Source: Chryseobacterium sp. OV279 (GTDB lineage Bacteria > Bacteroidota > Bacteroidia > Flavobacteriales > Weeksellaceae). Taken from it: DNA of 64,000 nt. The DNA lies in assembly GCF_900128945.1 (NCBI RefSeq), contig NZ_FQUD01000001.1, positions 62,001 to 126,000 on the forward strand, written 5' to 3'. A model generated the notes under the pieces. The model was not told the DNA's origin, searched no databases, and saw only the letters and a program-made list of their open reading frames with translations. Made by a program: the position numbers and the translations under genes. Below are positions 9,247 to 18,547 of this stretch, piece after piece. How positions within the stretch are numbered: the stretch's first letter is position 1; each line of letters opens with the position of its first letter.

Positions 9247-12200
9247 TTAATCACGATTTTTAATTAAAAGCCATCCAGAATACGAAACTGGCAATTTTGT
9301 ATCAGGCTCTGTCCAGGTGATCACATACCAGTAAGTTCCGGTAGGAAGATTCCTTCCGTTTACCTTTCCGTCCCATATGTAATTCTTGTCAGATGATTTA
9401 TAAACAGACATACCATAACGGTCGGCAACCTCTATGATCACATTCTGTTTGATCCTTAAATCTGAGTAATTAAGAACATCATTAAGCCCGTCCCCGTTTG
9501 GTGTGATGGCATTTACAAGATTCAATACCAAAAATTCTTTAGTCACAGGAAAACATCCGTCCGATCCTAAAACATATACTTTATGAATTCCTCTGGAAAG
9601 ACCCATGAAGACATTGGATGTCTGATAATTAATTCCATCAAGGGAATATTGATAAGGAGGAGTTCCGCCCGTTACGTAAACGGTAGCATTGGAATTAGAC
9701 ACCTCTATTTTTGTAATGGATGGTCCCTGAGCCGTCGTTACACTTACCGTCTGACGATATATACATCCGTTGAAGCCTAAATCTACATAATAATTTCCTA
9801 CGCCTACCGTGATGCTCTGTGTTGTAGCTCCATTGCTCCATAGATAGGAAGAGAATCCAGGTCCCGCATCCAAGATCACTTTTTCAACTGAACAGACTAC
9901 CTGGTTATGAAGGGTGGTTGATTTTTTAGGCGTTTTTAAAGTCAGTTTCAGACTTCCGGTATTGGGACATCCTGCGCTGCTTTGGAATCTTACATAGTAT
10001 GTATGAACCGAAGTGATATTCTGTGTCGGAGAAATAGCGTTAATTCCCGCCTGAGCATCGGCCAGAGAAGTATGGAATGAAAGGATTACGGTTGGATCTG
10101 CGGTGAATAAATTTTTATAATCATTAAGATTCGCGGATTCAGAACCGCCAAGGTCATTATCACAGACATCTGTAGCAACGGAATTCGTAATCAGGGTAAT
10201 TTTAGCTCCGATCTTAAAGTTGATCTGTCCAAATGCAGCAGCACAGTCACCAGTATTGGGTGAAACTCTTACATAGACAGTTGTATTGGCTGTGTAAGTC
10301 CAGTTAGCCGGAAGATTATTGTTGTTTCCTGCTGTAGCATCTGCCTGAACAAGATAGTACTTTACAGTGAAATTGGCAGAATTGGTTACGATCTGTGGGG
10401 TAACCGTAGCAAAATTGACGCTTATAATTCCGTCAAAATCATTATCACAGAAACTCGCATTAAAATTGCTGGTATTCACATTCGGTGAAGGATTCAGTGT
10501 TAATGTAATCTGTGCAGGTTTAGAACATCCGAATGAAGAAGTCACATTAGCATAAATTGTTCCCGCAGGCCCCGAGTAAGTAGCCGGGCTCGCAATCTGT
10601 CCCGTTAAATTAGCATTCGTATAATAAGTGGCCGTTGTTCCGGTATCCGGACTTAAAACAGCAGTCGTTAGATCAAATGTTCCGTTTCCATTGTTACTGG
10701 CACAGGAAGACAGAGCCGCATTCTGAGTCTGAAGGACATCAATATTCACCACCACTTTGAAATATTCAAAATCTGCTGGATTTCCGTTTCCGTCAATATA
10801 ATAAATGAAAGAATCTGTAGCATCTGCCGTAAGACCTGCATTGGGTGTATAAGTGATTTGTCCTGTTGTAGCATTCACCGTAGCTGTACCATTGGTTGGT
10901 TGGGCAATAATGCTCGTATGTGAAGGAACAATAGCTTGTGTAGAAGTAGTGAAAACCGGCGTGATCACTTTTGTATTACATGATCCGATATTATAGGTTG
11001 TTGTAGATATCGGTGGGCATAATGTATATTCATATTCAGAAGTAAGCCTTGATTCACAGTTGTTTTTGGTGATAAAGCAGGTATAAGTTCCCGCTCCATA
11101 CAATTCAGGGTTGATAAAATAAGAAGTCGCTCCTGGAATTAAGACACCATTGAAATACCATTGGTACGCATCATAACTGTTATCCACTTCAAGGCGGATT
11201 CCAGCATAACAGTCACCTGTTTTTGTAATCGCAGGAACTGAAGAGAATCCGGCGAAATATCCTCCATACCCTACAGCACCGCTTCCTGCTGCAATTCCTG
11301 CCGTGACAGGTTTTGTCGAATTGATGGTGACATTTCCGGAAACATTCATCACAGAATAAGTAACCCATCCCGGGTTTCCGGTTACCGCATAAGGACCTGT
11401 AGCTGCTGCGACAGGATTACCGTTCAGTGTTACGGCAGCACCTGCCTGTGTGATGATATTGAGTTTAGTATCGTAATAAGTGCCTCCAATTCTATTAATA
11501 AAGCCAACTTCGTTGATCTCTTTAGGTAAGAAACAGCTTAACGGCGGGATAAAATTCATACCACCGGTCTGATAAACCGTACTTCCTGAAGCTCCGGCCA
11601 GAAGCTGGTATACGTAAACGTTTTTGCTCGCGGAAATATTCATATTGTAATGTCCGTTACCCTGGTGGAGATAGCTGGTGCCTTCAATCATATAATATCC
11701 TCCTGCATTAAGATTGACACCCGGCACAGGGTTTCCGTTGACAATAAGCGTGGTATTGTTTTCTGTAGCAATGATCATGGCTTTTTCCATCCCTACACTC
11801 GCGGGACCGTTTCCTTTTACCATCACAAAATCTTTCCCCAATCTGTCCACAGGAACTGCCTGATCCATCAGAATATCTACATTGCTGTTGTTCTGCGTAG
11901 TATAAAGACCGTTGAAGTTTCCGTTGGTTACCGATATGGGTTTATCGGCAACAAGTTTTGCGCCCAATAATCCTTTTCTGTTGCTGGCACCTCCCATATC
12001 GCTTATAACATCGATGATATAGGATTTCCCTTTGTTGATTGTAAATGTTCTGGTTGGCATTACGCTGCCGTTAGAGAATACAACGTCAGAATTATAACCT
12101 GATAAAGTCACGGTCGTATTGTCTTCCGTAGCGGTCACTCCCAAAGTAGAGTTTACATAATCTTTTGGATAAGTAGTAGGTGCTGTTCCTATGAAAAAAG

Positions 12201-12597
12201 TTTTTCCGATTCCTGCCAATCCTTTTGAAGTAATGATTTCGGCCTGACTGGGAACCGAAAACCTGAAGTTGGCAAAGAACTTTTTATTACCTTTTACATG
12301 CAGTCCCATGGAATTCTGCGTAAAGAGGCTGCCTGGCGTGGAAGCAATCATATAATTGCTGGGAACGGTCAGTTGTATAGGGTTTCCTTTACTTACCTGA
12401 ACGGTAGAAAATACAACGTTGTTATTGGATACCTGTACGGAAAACGGAACCGTTTCGTTGGTCGACAGATATAAATAACATTGGGGTGTTCCCTGAAGAG
12501 AGCTGGCAGACATAGGAGCAAACCAGTGCTCGGTATCCAGCTGTGCATTAAGGATCAGACAAAGAAAAGTACAAATAGCTAGTAGAAATTTTTTCAT
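9247..12597 (-). CDS. T9SS type B sorted adhesin with IgGFc-binding-like N-terminus (paralogue 4, extended)
   Basis: This 1116-aa protein has a signal peptide (MKKFLLAICTFLCLILNAQ) and an IgGFc-binding-like region to about 460 (TATEDNTTVTLSGY, ISVTNGNFNG, DQAVPVDRLGKDFV, MNFIPPLSCFLP). An Ig-like module, a tandem-95-like module and three Cys-containing adhesin modules follow (SSCASNNGNGTFDL, CDNDFDGIISVNF, CDNDLGGSESANL, each continuing to a YYxxxADAxAG-type strand). The protein ends with a DAGPGFSSYLWSNGATT module, a SprB-like module and a TIGR04131 type B sorting domain (NAITPNGDGLNDVLNYSDL to WLLIKNRD). The extra 170 or so residues over paralogues 2 and 3 are explained by two more middle modules. 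A cell-surface location through T9SS is expected; the ligand is unknown. Confidence 0.88.
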   Translation of the reverse strand: MKKFLLAICTFLCLILNAQLDTEHWFAPMSASSLQGTPQCYLYLSTNETVPFSVQVSNNNVVFSTVQVSKGNPIQLTVPSNYMIASTPGSLFTQNSMGLHVKGNKKFFANFRFSVPSQAEIITSKGLAGIGKTFFIGTAPTTYPKDYVNSTLGVTATEDNTTVTLSGYNSDVVFSNGSVMPTRTFTINKGKSYIIDVISDMGGASNRKGLLGAKLVADKPISVTNGNFNGLYTTQNNSNVDILMDQAVPVDRLGKDFVMVKGNGPASVGMEKAMIIATENNTTLIVNGNPVPGVNLNAGGYYMIEGTSYLHQGNGHYNMNISASKNVYVYQLLAGASGSTVYQTGGMNFIPPLSCFLPKEINEVGFINRIGGTYYDTKLNIITQAGAAVTLNGNPVAAATGPYAVTGNPGWVTYSVMNVSGNVTINSTKPVTAGIAAGSGAVGYGGYFAGFSSVPAITKTGDCYAGIRLEVDNSYDAYQWYFNGVLIPGATSYFINPELYGAGTYTCFITKNNCESRLTSEYEYTLCPPISTTTYNIGSCNTKVITPVFTTSTQAIVPSHTSIIAQPTNGTATVNATTGQITYTPNAGLTADATDSFIYYIDGNGNPADFEYFKVVVNIDVLQTQNAALSSCASNNGNGTFDLTTAVLSPDTGTTATYYTNANLTGQIASPATYSGPAGTIYANVTSSFGCSKPAQITLTLNPSPNVNTSNFNASFCDNDFDGIISVNFATVTPQIVTNSANFTVKYYLVQADATAGNNNNLPANWTYTANTTVYVRVSPNTGDCAAAFGQINFKIGAKITLITNSVATDVCDNDLGGSESANLNDYKNLFTADPTVILSFHTSLADAQAGINAISPTQNITSVHTYYVRFQSSAGCPNTGSLKLTLKTPKKSTTLHNQVVCSVEKVILDAGPGFSSYLWSNGATTQSITVGVGNYYVDLGFNGCIYRQTVSVTTAQGPSITKIEVSNSNATVYVTGGTPPYQYSLDGINYQTSNVFMGLSRGIHKVYVLGSDGCFPVTKEFLVLNLVNAITPNGDGLNDVLNYSDLRIKQNVIIEVADRYGMSVYKSSDKNYIWDGKVNGRNLPTGTYWYVITWTEPDTKLPVSYSGWLLIKNRD

Positions 12598-12616
12598 GCT
12601 TTATTATAAGGGGCAG

Positions 12617-12624
12617 CAAATTTA
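12617..12624 (-). promoter_or_regulatory. -7 promoter element TAAATTTG
   Basis: A TAnnTTTG match on the minus strand, about 20 bases upstream of the ATG at 12597, with the same word and spacing as at 3269-3276. No clear -33 box is present. Confidence 0.5.
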
Positions 12625-12743
12625 AACATTAATAATCTATTTCTACCTTAAAATATTTCACAAATAGGCACTTACGGTTAAGTTGTTGAATATTTAAGAT
12701 TAGCTTCATATTAGGTTAACAGCGGCGCATGATTCCATAAAAA

Positions 12744-12768
12744 ATCCCGGTGAAATATTCACCGGGAT
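12744..12768 (-). terminator. Rho-independent terminator of tsf
   Basis: A perfect eleven-base stem (atcccggtgaa / ttcaccgggat) with a three-base loop is followed on the minus strand by TTTTTTA. It lies 23 bases past the tsf stop. Confidence 0.85.
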
Positions 12769-12790
12769 CCGTATTTTTCTTTGAAAGAGA

Positions 12791-13618
12791 TTAAGCTAAG
12801 CTAATTCTTACAAATCCTGTTACTTTAAGGTCTCCGTTTACAGATTTTACATAGTCAGCAACAGAGATACTTCCGTCTTTAATGAAAGACTGGTGTACCA
12901 ATGTGTTGTCTTTGTAGAATTTCTGCATCTTACCTTTAAGGATGTTGTCGATAATGTTTTCAGGCTTACCTTCTTTTACAAGAAGTTCTCTTTCGATCTC
13001 TAATTCTTTGTCGATCGTTTCCTGAGAAACTCTGGTTTCGTCTAAAGCGATAGGGTTCATCGCAGCAACCTGCATAGAAACAGACTTAGCAGCTTCGTCA
13101 GCTCCGTCTACCTTAGCAGAAAGAGAAGTGATCGCAGCGATTTTGTTTCCAGCGTGGATGTAAGCTCCAAGGAATGGTCCTTCGATTCTTTCGAAAGCAC
13201 CGATCTCGATTTTCTCACCGATAACTCCTGTCTGCTCGATTAATTTTTCAGCAACAGTCATTCCGTGGAAATCTGTAGCTAAAAGCTCTTCTTTAGTAGC
13301 TGCGAAAATAGCCATTTCAGCTATTTCATAAGCTAGTAAGATGAAAGCTTCATTTTTTGCAACGAAGTCAGTCTCGCAGTTTAGAGAGATTACCACACCT
13401 AAAGTGTTGTCCTCGTTTACTCTAGCGATTACCGCACCTTCAGAAGATTCTCTGTCAGCTCTGTTTGCAGCTACTTTCTGTCCTTTTTTTCTAAGGATAT
13501 CTACTGCTTTTTCGAAGTCTCCTTCTGCTTCAACTAGAGCTTTCTTGCAGTCCATCATACCTGCACCTGTTTGGTTTCTTAATTTCGCTACGTCTGCAGC
13601 AACTGGTGTATAAGACAT
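12791..13618 (-). CDS. tsf: Translation elongation factor Ts
   Basis: EF-Ts is the cytoplasmic nucleotide-exchange factor for EF-Tu during protein synthesis. The 275-aa product carries the family signatures: an N-terminal UBA-like helix region with VAKLRNQTGAGMMDCKKAL, then SEGAVIARV, the TDFVAKNE motif in the core, and a C-terminal region ending KVTGFVRISLA. Length is normal. In many bacteria tsf follows rpsB, but here the next upstream gene is divergent and no rpsB is present in the window, so tsf is transcribed alone from a promoter just upstream and ends at a strong hairpin. Confidence 0.97.
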   Translation of the reverse strand: MSYTPVAADVAKLRNQTGAGMMDCKKALVEAEGDFEKAVDILRKKGQKVAANRADRESSEGAVIARVNEDNTLGVVISLNCETDFVAKNEAFILLAYEIAEMAIFAATKEELLATDFHGMTVAEKLIEQTGVIGEKIEIGAFERIEGPFLGAYIHAGNKIAAITSLSAKVDGADEAAKSVSMQVAAMNPIALDETRVSQETIDKELEIERELLVKEGKPENIIDNILKGKMQKFYKDNTLVHQSFIKDGSISVADYVKSVNGDLKVTGFVRISLA

Positions 13619-13679
13619 AATATCTATTATTTTTTTATTTAAGATTAGTATTAATTTTTAGCTTAATTTTAGAGCAGGG

Positions 13680-13687
13680 CAAAGATA
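13680..13687 (-). promoter_or_regulatory. tsf -7 promoter element TATCTTTG
   Basis: A TAnnTTTG match on the minus strand about 60 bases upstream of the tsf ATG at 13618, giving a 5' leader of roughly 55 bases. The upstream -33 box is unclear. Confidence 0.5.
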
Positions 13688-13762
13688 ATGATTTTAATGA
13701 TAAACTAAAAAATGACTTTTCACGTTATTGATATATTTAATACTATTTTAAAGACTTGATTA

Positions 13763-14494
13763 ATGAAAAAAATCTTTCTACTCATATTTCTCTGCATTTT
13801 TACACTAGGTTTTTCCCAAAAAAAGAAAAAATCGAAATCTAAGGCTGTGGTAGAAAAAGAAACGGTAATCATCTATACAGAGCAGGATGCAGAGGCTTCA
13901 AAAGAGGCCAGAGTGATCGCCGGTTTTCTGAAACAAAACCCCGGACATGCCAAATCAGATTATTTTAAAAGAAAACTGATCGATATGATCATGGCAGATA
14001 ATTCTCCTGAAGCTAAACCTACGATTAAACCAATCAGCAAAGAGAAAATTGAAAAAATCGTTAAGAATAATGAACTGAACAGTGGGAAAACAATTGCAAC
14101 CAATACGGCTACGCCTGCAACTACAACCGCAAAACCGGATAGAACGGTCAGCTATGCTTCTGTAGGATCTGCGAAAAGTGCCGGAAAAACGAGCAGCAAA
14201 GCGGAACCCAGTGAAGAGAACAAAAGAACGGCTGCTATGCTTACCCATCTTTTTAATAATGACATCAGTAAAAATGATGCATATATCAATATTAAGAACA
14301 GATCAAGCTGTAATCTGATTGTAAAAATAAGTGGAAAAAAGTATTATAATCTGACGGTTCCTGCCAGAGGAGAGAATTTTATCCTCATCGATAAAGGGGA
14401 ATATGTACTCACCACCATGGTGTGTGACGCTAAATATTCTTCTCTGAAAAAGATCGATAAAGATATTGAGATTGCATTGAATGTATCCGAATGA
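13763..14494 (+). CDS. Secreted protein of unknown function (resembles DUF6759 family)
   Basis: This 243-aa protein starts with a signal peptide (MKKIFLLIFLCIFTLGFSQ) followed by a Lys-rich stretch. Residues about 45-80 are helical (ARVIAGFLKQNPGHAKSDYFKRKLIDMI); about 95-150 is a low-complexity Thr/Ala/Ser linker. The C-terminal 85 residues look like a small beta domain (NDAYINIKNRSSCNLIVKISG, LTVPARGENFILIDKGEYVLT, CDAKYSS) that may be stabilised by the two cysteines. The arrangement reminds me of DUF6759 proteins of Chryseobacterium, but this is from memory. It is convergent with accA and shares a bidirectional terminator with it. The function is unknown. Confidence 0.75.
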   Translation: MKKIFLLIFLCIFTLGFSQKKKKSKSKAVVEKETVIIYTEQDAEASKEARVIAGFLKQNPGHAKSDYFKRKLIDMIMADNSPEAKPTIKPISKEKIEKIVKNNELNSGKTIATNTATPATTTAKPDRTVSYASVGSAKSAGKTSSKAEPSEENKRTAAMLTHLFNNDISKNDAYINIKNRSSCNLIVKISGKKYYNLTVPARGENFILIDKGEYVLTTMVCDAKYSSLKKIDKDIEIALNVSE

Positions 14495-14518
14495 TACCAT
14501 AAGAAGAAAACTATAAGC

Positions 14519-14552
14519 AAAAACGGTTAAGAAATATTTCTTAACCGTTTTT
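14519..14552. terminator. Bidirectional terminator between the 13763-14494 gene and accA
   Basis: A perfect inverted repeat of about 16 bases per arm (aaacggttaagaaa / tttcttaaccgttt plus flanking A and T) with a two-base loop sits between two convergent stop codons. The A-run before and T-run after let it work on both strands. Confidence 0.85.
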
Positions 14553-14557
14553 ATTTT

Positions 14558-15514
14558 TTATCCTTTAAACTGTCCCATTGCAATGAATTTCTCCTGCCTT
14601 TGGGTTTCAAGTTCCTGTCCTGAGAATTTTGAAAACGCTTTGATATTCTGTAAAATTGAATTTTTCAGATTCAGATAAGCTGTTTCCGGGTCATACTGAG
14701 CACCTCCAAGTGGTTCTTCAATAATACCATCGATGAATTTTTCTCTTAAAGCATCTTTTGGGGTAAGGTTCAGTGCATTGGCTGCATCTTCCTTGTGGTC
14801 CCAGTTTCTCCATAAAATAGAAGAACAGCTTTCAGGGGCAATTACCGTATACCATGTATTTTCAAGCATGTATACTTTGTTTCCTACACCTATTCCTAAA
14901 GCTCCACCACTTGCTCCTTCACCAATGATATACGTGAAAATAGGAGTTTTAAGCTGAACCATTTCAAAAATGTTTCTGGCAATAGCTTCACCCTGTCCTC
15001 TTTCTTCAGCTTCCAATCCAGGATAAGCTCCCGGTGTGTCTACTAAAGTGATTACAGGAATGTTGAATTTTTCAGCAAGCTTCATCAGTCGCAAAGCCTT
15101 TCTGTATCCTTCCGGATTCGGCATTCCGAATCTTCTGTACTGTCTTTCTTTGGTCGTTCTCCCTTTCTGGGTTCCGATGATCATTATTCTCTGACCATCC
15201 AATGTAGCTAAACCGCCGATCATGGCCGGGTCATCTGCGAAATTTCTGTCTCCGTGAAGTTCCAGAAAACTTCCTTTGTCTACCATTCCGTTGATATAGT
15301 CGATTGTATAAGGACGATCCGGATGGCGGGATAGTTGTACTCTCTGCCAAGGGGTAAGGTTTTGGTAGATTTCTTTTTTCTTTTCCAAAATCTTATCCTC
15401 AATCTGGCTGCATGCTAATTTTACATCAACACCACTTTCTTCTCCTACTAAAGAACAAGTCTGAAGTTGATCCATTAGATCTTTTATAGGAAGTTCGAAA
15501 CTTAAATATTCCAT
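14558..15514 (-). CDS. accA: Acetyl-CoA carboxylase carboxyltransferase subunit alpha
   Basis: AccA and AccD form the carboxyltransferase that moves CO2 from carboxybiotin to acetyl-CoA, the first committed step of fatty acid synthesis. The 318-aa product is of normal length and shows the family blocks: N-terminal [37 protein letters not shown], the crotonase-fold stretch [43 protein letters not shown], and [11 protein letters not shown]. The partner genes accB and accC are elsewhere in this window (41218-43152), and accD is not present. Confidence 0.97.
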   Translation of the reverse strand: MEYLSFELPIKDLMDQLQTCSLVGEESGVDVKLACSQIEDKILEKKKEIYQNLTPWQRVQLSRHPDRPYTIDYINGMVDKGSFLELHGDRNFADDPAMIGGLATLDGQRIMIIGTQKGRTTKERQYRRFGMPNPEGYRKALRLMKLAEKFNIPVITLVDTPGAYPGLEAEERGQGEAIARNIFEMVQLKTPIFTYIIGEGASGGALGIGVGNKVYMLENTWYTVIAPESCSSILWRNWDHKEDAANALNLTPKDALREKFIDGIIEEPLGGAQYDPETAYLNLKNSILQNIKAFSKFSGQELETQRQEKFIAMGQFKG

Positions 15515-15537
15515 TTCTTGAAGTAAATTAAATCTTT

Positions 15538-15545
15538 CAAATTTA
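15538..15545 (-). promoter_or_regulatory. accA -7 promoter element TAAATTTG
   Basis: A TAnnTTTG match on the minus strand 24 bases upstream of the accA ATG, in the 48-base gap behind gltX. Confidence 0.5.
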
Positions 15546-15562
15546 TGAAAAATTATGAAAAA

Positions 15563-17287
15563 CTATTTAAAATTATTGATAGCATTGTTTATTCGGGAGA
15601 TACTTTCCTCTTTTCCAATAAGTTCCATGATATCAGGAACGTCCGGGCCTTTCAGTTCTCCAACTAAGGCTAAACGCAGTGGCATCATCACTTTTCCCAT
15701 CCCCAGGCCTTTGTTTTCCGCGAAATCGTGGATTGCCTGCTTGAGAGTTTCTGAAGTATAATCAATGGTGCCAAGGGTTTCTGCAAATTCTCCTAAAACA
15801 GCAGAAGTCTCGTCGTTCCATGCTTTTTTAGATGCTTTTTCATCATAAGATGCAGGCGCTTCGAAGAAAAATTTTCCATTTTCATAGATATCTTTCGGGA
15901 ATGTAGCTCTTTCTTTCATCAAGCTGATAATTTTTAGCAGCTTTTCATCCTCAATATTTAAATTTAAATCTGAGCTTTTTAAAATCTGAAGCAATTCTTC
16001 ATCAGACTTTAATTGGATATACTGATGATTGAACCATTCTGATTTTTCTTTACTGAACCTTGCTCCGGCTTTATGAACTTTATTTAAATCAAATTCTTTT
16101 GCCATTTCATCCAGGGATAAAACTTCTTTATCGTCGGCAGGAGACCAGCCTAATAAAGAAACCATATTGATGAATGCGTCAGGAAGATAACCGCTTTCTC
16201 TGTACCCTTTAGATACATTTCCTGTTTTAGGATCTGTAAAGTTTAACGGAAATACAGGGAATCCGAATTTATCACCATCTCTTTTGCTTAATTTTCCGGA
16301 AAGTCCTTTCTTTAAAAATTGTTTTACAGAAGCGGTTAATAAATTGTCTTTTTCATTTTCACCCAACATCGATTTGAATCTTGGACTTTTTACTTCAGAA
16401 AAGAAAGATTTAATAAGGGCTGCAGATTCTTCAAAAGAAAATTCATTGTTTTTGGCTACAAACTCTTCCGTGAAAGATTTTGTAATACTGTCAATATTAT
16501 CTTTATTGATTAACGTTGAAACGTCAGGTTTTAAAATCAGTGAAAGGTGGGCAAACTGAGGCGCTTCCCAACCCATTGCTTCGTATAGTAAAGTATGTAA
16601 ACCTAAAGAAGGCAGCCATTCTTCACCACGGATCACGTGAGAAATTTCCATTTCATGGTCATCAATGATGTTGGCGAAATGATAGGTAGGCATTCCATCA
16701 TTTTTCACTAAAACTTTATCGTCTAAAGTATTGGTGTTTACTGAAGAATGTCCACGGATAATATCTTCAAGATTTAAAGTTCTGTCAATTGGCATTTTGA
16801 ATCTTACCACATAAGGGGTTTTCTCATCCAGTAATTTCTGAACTTCCTCCTGAGAAAGGGCTATACTATTTCTCAGTTGGTTTCTGGTTTTGTTGTCATA
16901 AGAGAAAACATCTCCTTTCGCTTCGAACTCTGCACGGACTGCATCAAGCTCTTCAGGCGTATCAAAAGCGATGTAGGCATAGTCTGTTGTCAGGATCTGC
17001 TCCGTATATCTGTCGTAGATATCTCTTCTTTCAGACTGTCTGTAAGGTGCAAATTTTCCTCCTTTCTTAGGACTTTCATCAGGAATGATGCCGCACCATT
17101 CTAAAGCTTCTTCTATGTATTCTTCAGCGCCTTCCACATATCTGGCGGTATCTGTATCTTCAATTCGAAGAACAAATTCACCACCCTGGTTTTTAGCAAA
17201 AAGATAATCATATAATGCGGTTCTTACGCCTCCCAAATGCAAAGGTCCGGTAGGACTTGGAGCAAAACGAACTCTTACTTTCTCCAT
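15563..17287 (-). CDS. gltX: Glutamate--tRNA ligase
   Basis: GluRS charges tRNA(Glu) with glutamate in the cytoplasm. The 574-aa protein has the class I signatures: HIGH variant in PSPTGPLHLGGVRTALYDYL at the N-terminus and the KMSKS variant KLSKRDGDKFG. It is longer than the common ~480-residue enzyme because of an insertion of roughly 70 residues between the ANI-IDDHEM/RGEEWLPS region and KLSKR (from KPDVSTLINKDN to VKQFLKKG). The C-terminal anticodon-binding domain is present (SRINNAINNFK end). The insertion appears intact and in frame, and I believe such a segment is common in Bacteroidota GluRS. Confidence 0.96.
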   Translation of the reverse strand: MEKVRVRFAPSPTGPLHLGGVRTALYDYLFAKNQGGEFVLRIEDTDTARYVEGAEEYIEEALEWCGIIPDESPKKGGKFAPYRQSERRDIYDRYTEQILTTDYAYIAFDTPEELDAVRAEFEAKGDVFSYDNKTRNQLRNSIALSQEEVQKLLDEKTPYVVRFKMPIDRTLNLEDIIRGHSSVNTNTLDDKVLVKNDGMPTYHFANIIDDHEMEISHVIRGEEWLPSLGLHTLLYEAMGWEAPQFAHLSLILKPDVSTLINKDNIDSITKSFTEEFVAKNNEFSFEESAALIKSFFSEVKSPRFKSMLGENEKDNLLTASVKQFLKKGLSGKLSKRDGDKFGFPVFPLNFTDPKTGNVSKGYRESGYLPDAFINMVSLLGWSPADDKEVLSLDEMAKEFDLNKVHKAGARFSKEKSEWFNHQYIQLKSDEELLQILKSSDLNLNIEDEKLLKIISLMKERATFPKDIYENGKFFFEAPASYDEKASKKAWNDETSAVLGEFAETLGTIDYTSETLKQAIHDFAENKGLGMGKVMMPLRLALVGELKGPDVPDIMELIGKEESISRINNAINNFK

Positions 17288-17306
17288 TTCAATTAAAATT
17301 TTGGTG

Positions 17307-17314
17307 CAAATTTA
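17307..17314 (-). promoter_or_regulatory. gltX -7 promoter element TAAATTTG
   Basis: A TAnnTTTG match on the minus strand about 20 bases upstream of the gltX ATG at 17287. Confidence 0.5.
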
Positions 17315-17359
17315 CTTAAAATTACCTGAGTTCGGGTTATGAAAATTAGGATAATAGGG

Positions 17360-17515
17360 CTGGAGGCTTGAAACGGAAGGCTTGAAGCTAATATTGAACG
17401 ATAATTTTTAACAATTACCCTAAAATTTAATGATATGAGTTTCAGGAATGAATAAAATTCTGATTTGGGATTGAATAACTTCCATCTTCCTGCTTCATAT
17501 TTTCCATCTCTTCCT
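17360..17515. repeat. Intergenic purine-rich / pyrimidine-rich word repeat
   Basis: The spacer between two minus-strand genes has a purine-rich left part with repeated GGCTTGAA words (ggaggcttgaaacggaaggcttgaagc) and a pyrimidine-rich right part (cttccatcttcctgcttc, ttccatctcttcc). The two parts are roughly complementary in style and could fold into a long imperfect hairpin. See the separate finding for four similar spacers. Confidence 0.4.
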
Positions 17516-18436
17516 CTATTTTTTAAGCATCAGCAGTTTAAAGAACAAGACCGGGTTTTTATATTTAACCCTGTACTTTTCTTTTTTCCATTCTGTTCGA
17601 AGTTTCTCTTTTTCAGATTCTGAATCAGTTTCCGATAAAAGGATCTCGTACTTGAAATGGATCAGCTTAAGTCTGTATTTTTTATAAAGCTCCTGATCAG
17701 CTTTGATATAATCGATGTATTTATGGGTCACCTTTTCATAGGAATCTTTCATCAGCTTCCAGTTTCTCGAAAGGCTGGTGGAAAGAATTCTGTAGTAGAA
17801 GAGTTTTTTGTCTATGAATCCGATTTTGTACCCTTTGGATGTCAGTCTCAGATTCATATCCCAGTCTTCGGTATTGATGCTTTCATCAAACGGATATTTT
17901 ACCAGCAATTCTGTTTTTACGAACGTTCCTACATTGGACGTTCTGTTTTCAGATACATTTTCATGGAAAAAATTGGGAAGGCTGTCTATGACCTGCTTTT
18001 TCTCTTTTGGCGTGTAGGCATCTGTTGTAGTATCTTCGGACTGATAATATTTATAGCCGTCCGAAAGGATAAAGTCTACCGGATTTTCCTGAATGTAGGC
18101 TACCTTCTCTGCCAGACTGTCTTCCGTATACCAGTCATCTCCGGAAAGCAGGGAAACATATTCTCCCGAAGCTTCGGAAACAGCGATGTTGATATTTTTT
18201 GCCACCCCGAAGCTTTCCGTATTCCTGATCATTTTATAATGCTGCCCAAATTGGGAAAGTACGCGCTCTGCATTTTCAAAAGTCTTATCCTTTGAAGCAT
18301 TATCCAGCAGGATGATTTCATAATTGGGGTAGGTTTGCGAAATGGCGGACATGCAGGCCTGTTCAATGAACTTTTCGTGGTTCATGGTGATGATGATAAG
18401 GCTTACAAGTGGAGGAGTGTTCATTTGTTTAATCAA
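17516..18436 (-). CDS. Glycosyltransferase family 2
   Basis: This 306-aa protein has a GT-A fold typical of GT2 enzymes: PLVSLIIITMNHEKFIEQAC at the N-terminus, then NYEIILLDNASKDKT, SGEYVSLLSGDDWY (the DxD-like metal/nucleotide-sugar motif, here GDDW), and NTEDWDMNLRL. The start may be the second Met four codons in (18424), directly before the usual first strand; no strong ribosome-binding site decides between them. The C-terminus is basic and without membrane segments. It probably adds a sugar to a surface glycan. It stands alone, 79 bases or more from flanking genes, near but not inside the larger glycan cluster at 21.5-28.1 kb. Confidence 0.88.
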   Translation of the reverse strand: MIKQMNTPPLVSLIIITMNHEKFIEQACMSAISQTYPNYEIILLDNASKDKTFENAERVLSQFGQHYKMIRNTESFGVAKNINIAVSEASGEYVSLLSGDDWYTEDSLAEKVAYIQENPVDFILSDGYKYYQSEDTTTDAYTPKEKKQVIDSLPNFFHENVSENRTSNVGTFVKTELLVKYPFDESINTEDWDMNLRLTSKGYKIGFIDKKLFYYRILSTSLSRNWKLMKDSYEKVTHKYIDYIKADQELYKKYRLKLIHFKYEILLSETDSESEKEKLRTEWKKEKYRVKYKNPVLFFKLLMLKK

Positions 18437-18547
18437 TTAATAATTTTTGGAAGACTGAATCAGTAGATTTTCTTGCCATAATCAGGAATGAAAGTATGAT
18501 AATCTTTTGAAATAGAAAAAATATAATCAGAATTTCTCTTTCTCAGC

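Noticed and set aside
17657..18295. A 212-codon open frame antisense to the GT2 gene
   Set aside because: It lies entirely inside a gene with clear family motifs, has no recognisable domain, and its hydrophobic, Ile/Phe-rich composition is what an antisense frame of such a gene gives.
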